From assembly GCA_019636445.1 (NCBI GenBank), contig JAHBXO010000014.1, forward strand, positions 1 through 64,000: DNA of 64,000 nucleotides. Direction: 5' to 3'. Numbering within the stretch: the stretch's first letter is position 1; each line of letters starts with the position of its first letter. The position numbers and the translations under genes were made by a program. This stretch comes from Gemmataceae bacterium. GTDB lineage: Bacteria; Planctomycetota; Planctomycetia; Gemmatales; Gemmataceae. Below the pieces are notes generated by a model, which was not told the origin of the DNA, did no database searches, and saw only the letters and a program-made list of their open reading frames with translations. Shown in pieces: positions 40,978-50,666 of this stretch.

Positions 40978-42604
40978 CGAGTTGCAAAGGATCGCTTCGG
41001 TAGAACGGGCGGCCGCGAAACCGGTCGAGATCCGATGCTGCACGTCCAGCGGGTGCCGGGCGTCCGGTTCGGCGGAAGTGCTGAAACAATTGAGATCGGC
41101 CGTGCAGGCGAAGGGACTGAGCGACCGCGTGACCGCCGTTGGCGTCGGCTGCCCCGGACTGTGCAGCGCCGGCCCGGTGGTGAGCACGCACCCGGACGGA
41201 GCCATATTCGGCAAGGTCACGGCCGACCACGCCGAGGGCATCGTGTCCACCCTTTCCGGCGAATCGACCAACGCGGTTCGTATCGATCCGAACCAGCCGT
41301 TCTTCGCCAAACAATTCCGCATCGTGCGGGCGACTGCCGGTCAGATCGACCCAGAGAGGATCGAGTCGTACATCGCCGCCGACGGGTACGCGGGGCTGTA
41401 CCAGGCATTGCAGCAGCGCCCGGACGAGATCGTCGCGGACGTGACCGCGAGTGGGCTGCGGGGCCGCGGCGGGGCCGGCTACCCGACCGGGTTGAAGTGG
41501 GCGACGGTGGCGAAGATGCCGCCCGGTCAAAAGTATGTCATCTGCAACGGCGACGAAGGCGACCCCGGGGCGTTCATGGACCGCTCGGTCATGGAGGACG
41601 CCCCGCACCAGGTGCTCGAAGGCATGGCCATCGCGGCCTACGCCGTGGGGGCGAACCAGGGGTACGTCTATGTGCGGGCCGAGTACCCGTTGGCCATCGA
41701 GCGGTTGCAGGCGGCCATCCATCAGGCGACCAAGGCCGGGCTGCTCGGCGGAAACATCTTTCAGACGCCCTTCGAGTTCAAGGTCGAGATCCGTATCGGG
41801 GCGGGGGCGTTCGTGTGCGGAGAAGAGACCGCCCTCATCGCCTCGGTGCAAGGGCTTCGCGGCACCCCGCGGCCGCGGCCGCCGTACCCGGCCGAGAGCG
41901 GGCTGTGGGACCGGCCGACGCTCATCAACAACGTCGAGACGTTCGCCACCATTCCGGCCATCCTGCGGAACGGGTCGGACTGGTTCGCCGGCATCGGTAC
42001 TGGCACCAGCAAGGGAACGAAAATCTTCTCCCTCACCGGCAAGGTGAAGAACGCCGGTCTGGTGGAGGTGCCGATGGGCACGACCCTGCGGGAAGTGGTG
42101 GAGCAACTCGGCGGCGGTACGGCCGATGGCCGGGCCGTGAAGGCGGTGCAGACTGGCGGCCCGTCCGGCGGGTGCATCCCGGCCGACCTGTTGGATACGC
42201 CGATCGATTACGAATCCCTGGGCAAGATCGGCTCCATCATGGGGTCGGGCGGGATGATCGTCATGGACGACACCGACCGCATGCCCGAGGTGGCCCGCTT
42301 TTTCATGGAGTTCTGTGCCGACGAATCGTGCGGCAAGTGTGTGCCGTGTCGTGTGGGGACGGTGCAACTGCATGGCCTGTTGACCAAACTGGTGGAGAAG
42401 CGAGCCACCCGGCACGACCTGGACCTGCTGATCGAGCTGTGCCATCTGGTAAAAGACACCAGCCTGTGCGGACTGGGCCAGTCGGCCCCGAACCCGGTGA
42501 TGAGCACCTTGCGGTATTTTGCCGGCGAGTACGAGGCGCTGCTTCAGCCCGAGGAGTTCGCCCGCCCGCCGCGGCGGTCGACCATCCCGCTCACGGTGGT
42601 GTGA
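40967..42604 (+). CDS. hoxF: Bidirectional hydrogenase NADH-binding subunit HoxF
   Basis: 545 aa from the ATG at 40967. The N-terminal thioredoxin-like [2Fe-2S] domain (about 18-100; RCCTSSGCRASG, GCPGLCSAGP) is fused to a NuoF core. NADH site: GLRGRGGAGYPTGLKW near 165. FMN site: ICNGDEGDPGAF. ESCGKCVPCRVG near 455 and a later Cys (TSLCGLG) give the [4Fe-4S] cluster. It exchanges hydride with NAD(H) in the hydrogenase complex. The translation start lies inside hoxE, so expression is coupled. The gap to hoxU is 108 bp and contains a long palindrome. Confidence 0.96.
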   Translation: MDHDELQRIASVERAAAKPVEIRCCTSSGCRASGSAEVLKQLRSAVQAKGLSDRVTAVGVGCPGLCSAGPVVSTHPDGAIFGKVTADHAEGIVSTLSGESTNAVRIDPNQPFFAKQFRIVRATAGQIDPERIESYIAADGYAGLYQALQQRPDEIVADVTASGLRGRGGAGYPTGLKWATVAKMPPGQKYVICNGDEGDPGAFMDRSVMEDAPHQVLEGMAIAAYAVGANQGYVYVRAEYPLAIERLQAAIHQATKAGLLGGNIFQTPFEFKVEIRIGAGAFVCGEETALIASVQGLRGTPRPRPPYPAESGLWDRPTLINNVETFATIPAILRNGSDWFAGIGTGTSKGTKIFSLTGKVKNAGLVEVPMGTTLREVVEQLGGGTADGRAVKAVQTGGPSGGCIPADLLDTPIDYESLGKIGSIMGSGGMIVMDDTDRMPEVARFFMEFCADESCGKCVPCRVGTVQLHGLLTKLVEKRATRHDLDLLIELCHLVKDTSLCGLGQSAPNPVMSTLRYFAGEYEALLQPEEFARPPRRSTIPLTVV

Positions 42605-42620
42605 GAGCGGTCCGTCATCC

Positions 42621-42698
42621 GTTAGCCCGACGCGCGAGCGAGGGGCGAACTACCGATCCGAACAGACGGCTCGCCCCTCGCTCGCGCGTCGGGCTAAC
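42621..42698. repeat. Perfect 28-bp inverted repeat inside the hox operon
   Basis: The left arm (42621-42648, beginning GTTAGCCCGACGCGCGAG) is exactly complementary to the right arm (42671-42698, ending GCGTCGGGCTAAC), with a 22-base loop. The hoxU ribosome binding site (GGAGGT, 42700-42705) starts right after it. It has no T-tract, so it is not a typical terminator. It resembles REP or MITE-type palindromes scattered between genes. Confidence 0.92.
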
Positions 42699-42712
42699 TG
42701 GAGGTATCCAAC

Positions 42713-43429
42713 ATGGCCGTCGTCACTCTGACCATCGATGACAAGCCGGTGTCGGCGCGGGCGGGGGAATCGGTCCTCGCTGCCGCGCGGGAAGCGGGCA
42801 TCCGCATTCCCACGCTCTGCCACCTGGATGGCGTGTCCGAGGCGGCGGCCTGTCGGCTGTGTCTGGTTCAGGTAGAGGGTCGCGGGCGGTTGCAAGCCGC
42901 GTGCGTCACCGAGACCGCCGAGGGAATGATCGTCCGCACCCAGACCGACACCCTCCGCGAATACCGCCGGATGATTCTCGAACTCCTCTTCACCGAGGGG
43001 AACCACGTCTGCGCGGTGTGCGTGGCCAACGGCAATTGCGAGCTGCAATCGCTCGCCGCCGAGCAGGGCATGGACCACGTTCGCTACCCGTACCTGAACC
43101 CCGCCCGCACAGTCGACGTGAGCCACAAGCAGTATGCCATCGACCACAACCGGTGCATCCTGTGCACCCGATGCGTGCGGACCTGCGACGAGATCGAAGG
43201 TGCTCACACCTGGGACGTGGCCGGCCGTGGCACCCTCTCGCACATCGTCGCGGACATGGGCCAGCCGTGGGGCGATTCGGTGACGTGTACATCGTGCGGC
43301 AAGTGCGTGCAGGCGTGCCCAACCGGGGCGCTGTTCCGCCAGGGCAGCACAGTGGCCGAGATGACCAGGGACCGCGAGAAGCTCGCCGACCTCGTCACGG
43401 CCCGGAGGGACAAGAAATGGACCGTGTGA
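42713..43429 (+). CDS. hoxU: Bidirectional hydrogenase diaphorase subunit HoxU
   Basis: 238 aa. It corresponds to the N-terminal part of NuoG. A plant-type [2Fe-2S] domain ([31 protein letters not shown]) is followed by the His/Cys-ligated cluster region ([15 protein letters not shown]) and two [4Fe-4S] motifs ([29 protein letters not shown]). It relays electrons from HoxF to HoxY. The start has a good site (GGAGGT), separated from hoxF by the palindrome. It overlaps hoxY by 13 bp. Confidence 0.96.
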   Translation: MAVVTLTIDDKPVSARAGESVLAAAREAGIRIPTLCHLDGVSEAAACRLCLVQVEGRGRLQAACVTETAEGMIVRTQTDTLREYRRMILELLFTEGNHVCAVCVANGNCELQSLAAEQGMDHVRYPYLNPARTVDVSHKQYAIDHNRCILCTRCVRTCDEIEGAHTWDVAGRGTLSHIVADMGQPWGDSVTCTSCGKCVQACPTGALFRQGSTVAEMTRDREKLADLVTARRDKKWTV

Positions 43430-43962
43430 AGCTCGCCACCGTCTGGCTCGGCGGGTGCTCCGGCTGCCACATGTCGTTCCTCGACATGGACGAGTGGCTG
43501 ATCGACCTCGCACCGAAGATCGACCTCGTCTACAGCCCGCTCGCCGACGCGAAGGAGTACCCGGACGGGGTGGACGTGGCGTTGGTGGAAGGGGCGGTGG
43601 CGAACGAAGAGAACCGGCACATGGCGAAGGTGATCCGCCGGCGGTCGAAGGTGGTGGTGTCGTTCGGCGACTGCGCGGTGAGCGGGAACGTGACCGCCAT
43701 GCGGAACCCGCTGGGCAAAAGTCTGGAGGTTCTCCGCACGTCGTACCTTCTCGAATCCGCCGGGACCAACACGCGATTGCCGGACGACCGCGAGATCGTG
43801 CCCGCGCTACTCGACAAGGTGCTTCCACTGCACGACGAAATCCCCGTTGACCACTATTTGCCCGGTTGCCCTCCGCCGGCGGCGCGCATCAAAGCGATCG
43901 TCGAGGACCTGCTCGCGGCGAGAACGCCAGTTCGGTCCGCGGACCAGATTCGTTTCGGGTAA
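43417..43962 (+). CDS. hoxY: [NiFe]-hydrogenase small subunit HoxY
   Basis: 181 aa from the ATG at 43417 (GGAGG at 43404-43408). It carries the proximal [4Fe-4S] cluster: Cys14 and Cys17 ([13 protein letters not shown]), Cys86 (FGDCAVSGN) and Cys151 (LPGCPPPA). There is no Tat leader and no extra C-terminal clusters, as expected for a cytoplasmic group 3d enzyme. An open frame runs upstream through hoxU but reads as unconserved sequence. It starts inside hoxU and ends 15 bp before hoxH. Confidence 0.97.
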   Translation: MDRVKLATVWLGGCSGCHMSFLDMDEWLIDLAPKIDLVYSPLADAKEYPDGVDVALVEGAVANEENRHMAKVIRRRSKVVVSFGDCAVSGNVTAMRNPLGKSLEVLRTSYLLESAGTNTRLPDDREIVPALLDKVLPLHDEIPVDHYLPGCPPPAARIKAIVEDLLAARTPVRSADQIRFG

Positions 43963-43977
43963 TCCCGGGAGACTGCC

Positions 43978-45402
43978 ATGAAGCGGATCATCATCGACCC
44001 CGTGACTCGTATCGAAGGGCACGCCAAGATCAGCCTGTTCGTCGGCGCCGACGGCCAAATCGCCGACGCACGCTTCCACGTTGTCGAGTTCCGCGGGTTC
44101 GAGCGGTTCTGCGTCGGCCGGCCGTTCGGCGAGATGCCCAGCCTGACCGCCCGCGTGTGCGGCATCTGCCCCGTCAGCCATCTGCTTTGCTCGGCCAAGA
44201 CCGGCGACGCCATCCTCGGCGTTCGTCCGCCGGTCGCGGCGGTCAAACTCCGCCGCGCCATGAACCTCGGGCAGATCCTGCAGTCGCACGCCCTTAGCTT
44301 CTTCCACCTGAGCAGCCCCGACCTGCTGCTCGGATTCGACAGCGATCCAGCCAAGCGAAACGTGTTCGGCGTCATCCAGTCGCACCCCGACCTCGCCCGA
44401 GCGGGCATCCGTTTGCGGCAGTACGGCCAGGACGTGATCGAACGGCTGGGCGGGCGCAAGATCCACCCGGCGTGGGCGGTGCCCGGCGGGGTGAGGGAGG
44501 CGGCCAGCGAGGAGACATGCCGCGAACTGCTCGACCGGTTGCCCGAAGCACAGGCGACAGTGCAGACCGCCCTCGGGTTCATCAAACAATACCTCGACGC
44601 GCACCCGGACGAGGTGGCGGTGTTCGGCAACCACCCGAGCCTGTACATGGCGCTGGTGCGGCCGGCCGACCACGGTTGGGAACATCACGACGGCGTGCTG
44701 CGCATCACGGACCACACCGGAAAAGTGGTTGCCGACGACATCGACCCGGCCGACTATCGGACGCACATTGCCGAGGAAGTGGAACGCGATTCATACCTGA
44801 AGTCGCCGTACTACCGCCCGCTCGGCTTCCCCGGCGGCGCGTACCGCGTCGGCCCGCTCGCCCGGCTCAACGTGTGTTCCACCATCGGCACGCCCCTCGC
44901 CGACGCGGAGCTGGTCGAGTTCCGCCAACGGGCCGGCGGGGTCGCCAACTCGGCGTTCCTCTACCACCTGGCGCGCGCGATCGAGATGCTGGCTTGCACC
45001 GAGTGGCTGGAGCGACACCTGACCGATCCGGACATTCGCTCGTCCCGACACCGGGCGGAGGCCGGGGTGAACAACTTGGAAGCGGTCGGATGCAGCGAAG
45101 CCCCCCGCGGCACACTCTTCCACCACTACACGGTGGACGAACATGGGTTGCTGACGTCGGTCAACCTGATCATTGCCACCGGGCAAAACAACCTGCCGAT
45201 GAACCGCACCATCACCCAGATTGCCCAGCACTATATCCGCGACACGGCGACCATTCCCGAAGGGTTCCTGAACCGGGTCGAGCACGGCATCCGCTGCTAC
45301 GATCCGTGCCTTAGTTGCTCGACGCACGCCTACGGCCAGATGCCCCTGCACGTTCAACTGATCGGCGCGGACGGCGGCGTGATCGCCGAGGCAAAGCGAT
45401 GA
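43978..45402 (+). CDS. hoxH: [NiFe]-hydrogenase large subunit HoxH
   Basis: 474 aa. The L1 motif [10 protein letters not shown] has Cys61, Cys64 and His68. The L2 motif DPCLSCSTH (442-450) supplies Cys444 and Cys447, so all four Ni/Fe Cys ligands are present. A 24-residue C-terminal extension ([13 protein letters not shown]...) follows His450 and should be removed by the protease encoded next. Group 3d (NAD-linked, bidirectional) assignment rests on the HoxEFU partners and the motif form. It ends in an ATGA overlap with hoxW. Confidence 0.97.
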   Translation: MKRIIIDPVTRIEGHAKISLFVGADGQIADARFHVVEFRGFERFCVGRPFGEMPSLTARVCGICPVSHLLCSAKTGDAILGVRPPVAAVKLRRAMNLGQILQSHALSFFHLSSPDLLLGFDSDPAKRNVFGVIQSHPDLARAGIRLRQYGQDVIERLGGRKIHPAWAVPGGVREAASEETCRELLDRLPEAQATVQTALGFIKQYLDAHPDEVAVFGNHPSLYMALVRPADHGWEHHDGVLRITDHTGKVVADDIDPADYRTHIAEEVERDSYLKSPYYRPLGFPGGAYRVGPLARLNVCSTIGTPLADAELVEFRQRAGGVANSAFLYHLARAIEMLACTEWLERHLTDPDIRSSRHRAEAGVNNLEAVGCSEAPRGTLFHHYTVDEHGLLTSVNLIIATGQNNLPMNRTITQIAQHYIRDTATIPEGFLNRVEHGIRCYDPCLSCSTHAYGQMPLHVQLIGADGGVIAEAKR

Positions 45403-45821
45403 GCGTGCTGCTCGTCGGCATCGGCAACACGCTCCGCCGCGACGACGGCGCGGGAGCGTCGGTGGTGGAACGCTTCGTGGGTCGTGCCGACTGTCATGTT
45501 TTGGTTGTTCACCAACTCCTGCCCGAACACGTCGACGAACTGACCCGATGTGATCGCGTGGTGTTCGTCGACGCCGCCATTAACACCGATCGGGTTCGAT
45601 TCGAACGGCTGACCCCGTCCCGGAGTCCACCGAGCCTCGGGCACGCCGGCGACCCTGGCTGGCATTTAGCGTTTTGTGAATCGTTGCACGGGTACTCGCC
45701 CGAAGCGTGGCTACTCACCATTCCCGCCACCGACCTGGGGTTCGGGGACGGTCTGAGCCTGGCGGCCGAAGAGGCGGTCGAGGAGGCCGTGCGGTTGCTG
45801 GAAGCTCACATCACGAAATGA
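45399..45821 (+). CDS. hoxW: Hydrogenase maturation protease (HoxW-type)
   Basis: 140 aa. [20 protein letters not shown] is the diagnostic N-terminus of HycI/HoxW proteases, whose acidic residues sense the bound Ni. [11 protein letters not shown] and the [17 protein letters not shown] region (His near residue 95) complete the fold. It cleaves the HoxH C-terminal extension after Ni insertion. Its start overlaps hoxH by 4 bp, and its end overlaps the convergent CoA-transferase gene by 16 bp. Confidence 0.93.
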   Translation: MSVLLVGIGNTLRRDDGAGASVVERFVGRADCHVLVVHQLLPEHVDELTRCDRVVFVDAAINTDRVRFERLTPSRSPPSLGHAGDPGWHLAFCESLHGYSPEAWLLTIPATDLGFGDGLSLAAEEAVEEAVRLLEAHITK

Positions 45822-47089
45822 CGCAGCGCCCGGACTCGTTGTCGCAATTCCTCGCGGAAGTTGGGGTGGGCGACCGAGATCAGCAGCGCAGCCCGTTCCC
45901 GCAAACTCTTCCCGTGCAGGTTCACCGCGCCATGTTCGGTCACCACCCAGTGGACGTGCCCGCGGCTGGTGACCACGCCGGCGCCGGCATCCAGCTCCGG
46001 CACGATGCGAGAGATCGCGTCCCCCTTCGCCGTGCTTGGCAGCGCGATGATCGGCATGCCGCCCTTCGACAGGGCCGCCCCCCGGATGAAGTCCATCTGC
46101 CCGCCGATGCCCGAGTAGATCCGGTGTCCGAGGGAGTCGGCACACACCTGCCCGGTCAGGTCGATCTGCAACGCCGAGTTGATGGCCACGACCCGATCGT
46201 TCTTCCTGATGAGGGCGGTATCGTTGGTGCGGTCGCACGAGTGGAACTCGACGAGCGGGTTGTCGTCGATGAAGTCGTATAGCCGCCGGCTGCCGTTGAC
46301 GAAACTCGTCACGCTGCGGCCCGGGTGGATCGCCTTGAACCGGTTCGTCACCGCCCCGCACGCGACCAGGTCGACGAACCCGTCGGCGAGCATCTCCGAG
46401 TGAACGCCCAAATCCTGCTTTCCCTTCAACCTCGCCAGCACGGCGTTCGGGATGCCACCGATGCCGAGTTGCAGGCAGGCCCGGTCGGGCACCAGGTTGG
46501 CCACCCGTTCGCCGATGGCGTCCTCCACCGGAGTGGTCGGTTCGGTCGGGTGCTCGTGCGGCGGCCGATCGGAGTGGTAGTACGCGGTCAGTCGGCTCAG
46601 CGGAATGACGGTGTTGCCGTGGGTCCGGGGCATCCGCGGGGTGATCTCGGCGATGAGCAATGGGGCGGTGTCGGCGGCGGCGCGGGCGCAATCGACGCTC
46701 GTGCCGAGCGAGCAGTTGCCGTGTCGGTCGGGCGGGGAGAGCGTCAGGAGCGCCGCGTCGAGTTTAATCTGCCCGGAGGTGAACAGGCCGGGGATGTCCG
46801 ACAGAAACACGGGAACGAAGTCGGCCCGGCCGGCGGCCACGGCTTCCCGAAGCGGTCCGCCGGTGAACAGCGACACCGCCAGGAACCGGTCTTGCACGCC
46901 GGGCGCGACGTGCGGCGCCGGACCATCGGTGTGCATGTGGTAGAACGTGACGTTTTCCAAGTCCGTGCGGGCCGCGACCGCCTCGAGCAGAGGCGTCGGC
47001 GTGGCCGCCGCCCCGTGAACGAACACGTTCATCCCGCTGCGGATCGAACGGATCGCTTCGGAAGGCGATGTCACCTTGGCCGGACTCAT
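45806..47089 (-). CDS. Acetyl-CoA hydrolase / CoA-transferase family protein
   Basis: 427 aa from the ATG at 47089 (GAGGTG upstream); a GTG at 47107 would add six residues. Two-domain class I CoA-transferase of the acetyl-CoA hydrolase / 4-hydroxybutyrate CoA-transferase type: LTLSPPDRHGNCSLG, CLQLGIGGIPNAVLARL, GVHSEMLADGF with the catalytic Glu232, YSGIGGQMDFIRGAALSKGG and ITEHGAVNLHGKSLRERA-like C-terminus. It would move CoA from acetyl-CoA to a carboxylate (or hydrolyse it), giving acetate. Its place beside nifJ and the hydrogenase suggests it disposes of the acetyl-CoA made by PFOR. The exact CoA acceptor is unknown. Confidence 0.88.
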   Translation of the reverse strand: MSPAKVTSPSEAIRSIRSGMNVFVHGAAATPTPLLEAVAARTDLENVTFYHMHTDGPAPHVAPGVQDRFLAVSLFTGGPLREAVAAGRADFVPVFLSDIPGLFTSGQIKLDAALLTLSPPDRHGNCSLGTSVDCARAAADTAPLLIAEITPRMPRTHGNTVIPLSRLTAYYHSDRPPHEHPTEPTTPVEDAIGERVANLVPDRACLQLGIGGIPNAVLARLKGKQDLGVHSEMLADGFVDLVACGAVTNRFKAIHPGRSVTSFVNGSRRLYDFIDDNPLVEFHSCDRTNDTALIRKNDRVVAINSALQIDLTGQVCADSLGHRIYSGIGGQMDFIRGAALSKGGMPIIALPSTAKGDAISRIVPELDAGAGVVTSRGHVHWVVTEHGAVNLHGKSLRERAALLISVAHPNFREELRQRVRALRHFVM

Positions 47090-47408
47090 GTCACCCACCT
47101 CGATCACGAATGACCATCACGCGGCGTGTAGCTACGATCGCCGATGATGTTCGGCCAACGCAGATAGGGCCGCTGCGATGATCGACGGAATCGTTACTTC
47201 AGTTTCCTGACTCCAACGGGAGTCGTCAACGCGGCATCCACGGACGGTCGCATCGGACGGAAGTGGGGTCACGGGAGCAATCATTCAAAATGTCCGAGAT
47301 ACGGGATCGATGGATCGCGCCGGGTTCGGTCGGTGTCCGCTCTTGGCGATTTCCGCTTGTCGTTCCACCTCGGGATTCCGACCTCTATTCCCAAACACGG
47401 AGTCGCCC
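47090..47408. other. Intergenic region between CoA-transferase and DMFase-like genes
   Basis: 319 bp between divergent starts. I see no convincing small gene, RNA or terminator. An open frame on the plus strand runs from 47310 into the next gene but looks unconserved. ACGGAG just before 47409 serves as a ribosome binding site. Promoters for both genes must lie here but I cannot place them. Confidence 0.4.
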
Positions 47409-48998
47409 ATGCTCATCGGGTACGTCTCGGATGAACGCTACGTCGCTCTCGCCGATGTCGCGATCGAATTTCTCGATTCCGGGGGCAACTCGTGGGAGGC
47501 CCGCTCCCGCGCCGGCGGGTCCGTCCACGCCGACCTGCCGCCGGGCGAGTATGTCGCCATCCTGCAGAAGCCCGGATACGGATCGAAGCGGTCGCGGATC
47601 AAACTCCCCTCGTTAGCTCCCCACCACTTCCGCCTGCTCGCCGACGGTCTTCTCGGCTACGCCTGGCCGAAATGGGTGCGCGGCGGCGAAGCCTCCGAGT
47701 TCCGCGTCCACTCCACCGAGCCATATCAGCTCGAACTGTGGCGCTATGGGGCCGAGCCGGAGTTCGTGAAATCCCTCGGCTGGCACGACGAGCACGGCCC
47801 GCGGGCCACCATGCAGATCACGCCGGACGGCGATTACTCGCGCACGGGAGTCGGGTGGAACACGACGGGCTACGCGAACTCCGTCCACTCGCAGCACGTT
47901 CCGGCGCCGGCGCGATCGGGCCTGTACTACTTCCGGGCCGCGACGAAGTCCGGCCGGCACTTCGCGTTCCCGTGGATCGTCGCTCCGGCTAAGCTGACCG
48001 CGCCGCTGGCCGTGCTGGCGTCGAACCTCACGTGGAACGCGTACAACTCGTTCGGCGGCCGCAGCAATTACATCCATGCCGACGGGTTGCCCCTGACGCC
48101 GACGGTCAATTCGCGACAGGAACTGAAGCGTTATTCGGACGCCGGCTTCTTCACCTGGAACGCGCCGCATTACCCGCCGTTGTCGTTCGACCGCCCGGAG
48201 CCGTTCAACGATATCGACTTTGATGAGCGTCTCGACGACCCGATCGAAGGCCGACAGGCGTGCCATCTCGCTCCGGCCGAGTGGCGCTTCCTCGGCTGGC
48301 TTGAACGGCAGAAGATCGCCTACGACTACTACGCCGAGACCCAACTCGACGACGGCACGCTCGACCTCGCGAAGTACAAGGTGCTCGCCATCACCGTGCA
48401 TCCCGAGTACTGGACGAAGCGGATGTTCGATCGCCTCAAGCGATGGGTGTCTGAGGAAGGTGGACGGCTCGCGTACCTCGGCGGGAACGGACTGAACTGC
48501 GAGGTGACGATCGACGGCGACGCGATGACCTGCGTGAACGGGCGTCTCTCGAGTCTTTGGCCGGCGGGCATGGACGGCCGGGAGAGCCGCATGCACCTGT
48601 CGCACGAATCGGAGGCGGGCCTGCTCGGCGTCGTCTTCACGCCGGCCGGTGCGATGACCGGTGCCCCCTATCGCGTTGTCGACGCGGCGCACCCGTACTT
48701 CGCGGATACGAACCTCAAGACCGGGGACTTATTCGGTACCGCGAGCCTGCACCGGCGATGCCCCGGCGGCGCATCCGGCCACGAGACGGACAAGCGCAGC
48801 GCGAGTTCCCCGGCCGGGATGAGGTTGTTGGCGAAAGGGATGAACGCCGACGATGGCGGCGCGGAGATGGTGGTGTTCGATACGCCGGGCGGCGGGCGTG
48901 TCTTCTCGGTGGGTTCGATCAACTACGTGGCATCGCTGCCAGTGGACGACGGGATCTCGAAAGTGACGGCGAACGCGTTGCGGGACTTGTTGAAATAA
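47409..48998 (+). CDS. N,N-dimethylformamidase large-subunit-like protein
   Basis: 529 aa from the ATG at 47409. It has the look of the DMFase beta-subunit C-terminal family: FPWIVAPAKLTAPLAVLAS, LTWNAYNSFGGRSNYIHADG, YDYYAETQLDDGTLDLAKYK, TVHPEYWTKRMFDRLKRWV and LAYLGGNGLNCEV. The first 90 residues look like an Ig/carboxypeptidase-regulatory-type sandwich (YVALADVAIEFLDSGGNSWE). No signal peptide is visible from this start. Known DMFases hydrolyse dimethylformamide; most homologues are uncharacterised, so the substrate here is open. No small-subunit gene is adjacent. Confidence 0.7.
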   Translation: MLIGYVSDERYVALADVAIEFLDSGGNSWEARSRAGGSVHADLPPGEYVAILQKPGYGSKRSRIKLPSLAPHHFRLLADGLLGYAWPKWVRGGEASEFRVHSTEPYQLELWRYGAEPEFVKSLGWHDEHGPRATMQITPDGDYSRTGVGWNTTGYANSVHSQHVPAPARSGLYYFRAATKSGRHFAFPWIVAPAKLTAPLAVLASNLTWNAYNSFGGRSNYIHADGLPLTPTVNSRQELKRYSDAGFFTWNAPHYPPLSFDRPEPFNDIDFDERLDDPIEGRQACHLAPAEWRFLGWLERQKIAYDYYAETQLDDGTLDLAKYKVLAITVHPEYWTKRMFDRLKRWVSEEGGRLAYLGGNGLNCEVTIDGDAMTCVNGRLSSLWPAGMDGRESRMHLSHESEAGLLGVVFTPAGAMTGAPYRVVDAAHPYFADTNLKTGDLFGTASLHRRCPGGASGHETDKRSASSPAGMRLLAKGMNADDGGAEMVVFDTPGGGRVFSVGSINYVASLPVDDGISKVTANALRDLLK

Positions 48999-49001
48999 CA
49001 G

Positions 49002-50486
49002 TCATTTCCGCCACGACTGTCGAGCGCCGGGGGCGGTGGCCCCGGGCGGACCGGTCTTCACCAGACCGAGCGGCGGCGGGGTTTCCGGGGGCAAGCCCGG
49101 CATCGGGTAGCCCGGCGTCGGGTTCGCCGAATTGCTGGTGCTGCGGGCTGTGGCCCATTGCTGAACGCGTTTGACGATGTCGCCGGCCGTACGGCTCTGG
49201 AGCGAGAGTCGGTCGGCGGGCAGGCCCATGTCGAAGCCGAGTTGTTCCTGAAGCACCTTGGCGACCCCCAGCGCGAGTTCGCGGTTCGGTTGTCGGCCCA
49301 AGCCGCGCAGCACGTCCAGCGCGTCCGAGTCGGTCGGATTCTGCGCGAGCATGGCTTCCGCCGCCAGCAGGCGGATGGGGCCGGGCTGATCCAGGTTCGT
49401 CATGCGGTCCAGCAGGTCCGGCGTCAGAAGTCGGAAGGTCCGCATCAGGTGGGCGATTTCGACACGCAGGCCGGCCGGCGTGTTCGGGTCGATGATCTGG
49501 CCGGAGAGGTCCGATACGAGGTCGTAGTCGATTTCGCCATGCAAGCGATGAGCGAAGTGTTCGATGAGGGCGCGGATGGAACGGCTGCCGAGCGGTTCGG
49601 GTTCCATCGCCCAGGCGGTCAGGTCGCAGACGGCGACGGCGGGCAAGCGGCTGGCGGCGCCAGGCAGGCCGCCGTCATTGGCGAAGCGCGAATCGGCAAG
49701 ATACGCCCGAACGCTTTCGCGAACCACGGCCCAGCGTTGACCGGGGTTCGTGATCGCCGCTCGAATCGCCGCGAGGCGGACCGAAGGCTCGGGATCGCGA
49801 AGGAAGCGGGCCAGTTCGAGCGCCGTGTTCGGCTCGTTCGCCGGGGCCAGCGCAGTGATCGCCATGGCGCGGACCGCCGGTTCGGACATCTGATGCAATT
49901 TGTGCAAGACAACCGCGATCTCGGATGGCCGCCAGTGTTTATAACCTTCGAGCGCTGCGAAGGCGGCCATGCGGACCTCGGGCCGTGGATCGTTGAACAA
50001 CCCGAACAGGGGCGAGGCGTCTTTCTTCAGGACATCCCGGAGAGCACGGACCTCGTGCAATCGGGGGATTTGTGCGGGATCGGCCGGCCAATCGCGACGC
50101 CGGCGAAGACGTTGAACGTTCCGGCGAGCCTGTCGGCGAGCCTCCGCCCCGGTTCGGGCCAGGTCATGGGCGAACAGCAACCCCACGGGCACCAACAAGA
50201 GCATCCCGCGAGCAAAGGCCGCCGGCGGTTCGTGGAGTTCCCGGGTATGGAACCAGCACCAACCCAAGCCCATCAGGTAGAGGAGGATGACGGAAGCACT
50301 GGTGGGAGGCCGCCAAGCCAACCCCCGCCGCAAGAACAGGGCCGCGCCCAACAACTCCGCCACCGCGCCGATCGCCAGCAAACGGGAGTCGTAGCGAAGT
50401 GCCAGGCTGCCCAGCAGCGCGGCGGGGCCCGCCAAAATCCCGTAGTGGATCAATCGGGCGATCGGGGATGGTGCGTGATCGCTCAT
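49002..50486 (-). CDS. Membrane protein with HEAT-like repeats
   Basis: 494 aa. Four hydrophobic segments fill the first 115 residues (IHYGILAGPAALLGSLAL; LLAIGAVAELLGAALFL; SVILLYLMGLGWCWF; GMLLLVPVGLLFAHDL). A basic stretch (RRQARRNVQRLRRRRDW) and a helical-repeat region follow (about 165-420) with HEAT-type units such as DPRPEVRMAAFAALEG, MSEPAVRAMAITALAP and DPEPSVRLAAIRAAIT. A Pro-rich tail ends the protein. The basic stretch suggests the repeat domain faces the cytoplasm. Function unknown; probably a scaffold. It converges on the DMFase-like gene with 3 bp between. Confidence 0.65.
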   Translation of the reverse strand: MSDHAPSPIARLIHYGILAGPAALLGSLALRYDSRLLAIGAVAELLGAALFLRRGLAWRPPTSASVILLYLMGLGWCWFHTRELHEPPAAFARGMLLLVPVGLLFAHDLARTGAEARRQARRNVQRLRRRRDWPADPAQIPRLHEVRALRDVLKKDASPLFGLFNDPRPEVRMAAFAALEGYKHWRPSEIAVVLHKLHQMSEPAVRAMAITALAPANEPNTALELARFLRDPEPSVRLAAIRAAITNPGQRWAVVRESVRAYLADSRFANDGGLPGAASRLPAVAVCDLTAWAMEPEPLGSRSIRALIEHFAHRLHGEIDYDLVSDLSGQIIDPNTPAGLRVEIAHLMRTFRLLTPDLLDRMTNLDQPGPIRLLAAEAMLAQNPTDSDALDVLRGLGRQPNRELALGVAKVLQEQLGFDMGLPADRLSLQSRTAGDIVKRVQQWATARSTSNSANPTPGYPMPGLPPETPPPLGLVKTGPPGATAPGARQSWRK

Positions 50487-50666
50487 CGCGGCTATCGGTT
50501 GGCCTCTCCGGCGCGGGCGAAATTTCGCCGCGCAAGACTAGAAGACGTTTCCGACAGGGTCAAATGAATCGACCGATCCTAACGATAGGATGATTCGAGG
50601 ACAGACGTGATTCCCGGTCGCGGCCGATAACCGGACGTAGCTGTCGATAATGTGGGAGGATTCGAA

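Noticed and set aside
42621..42698. Transcription terminator inside the hox operon
   Set aside because: The stem is long and perfect but no T-tract follows, and hoxU continues the same pathway immediately after.
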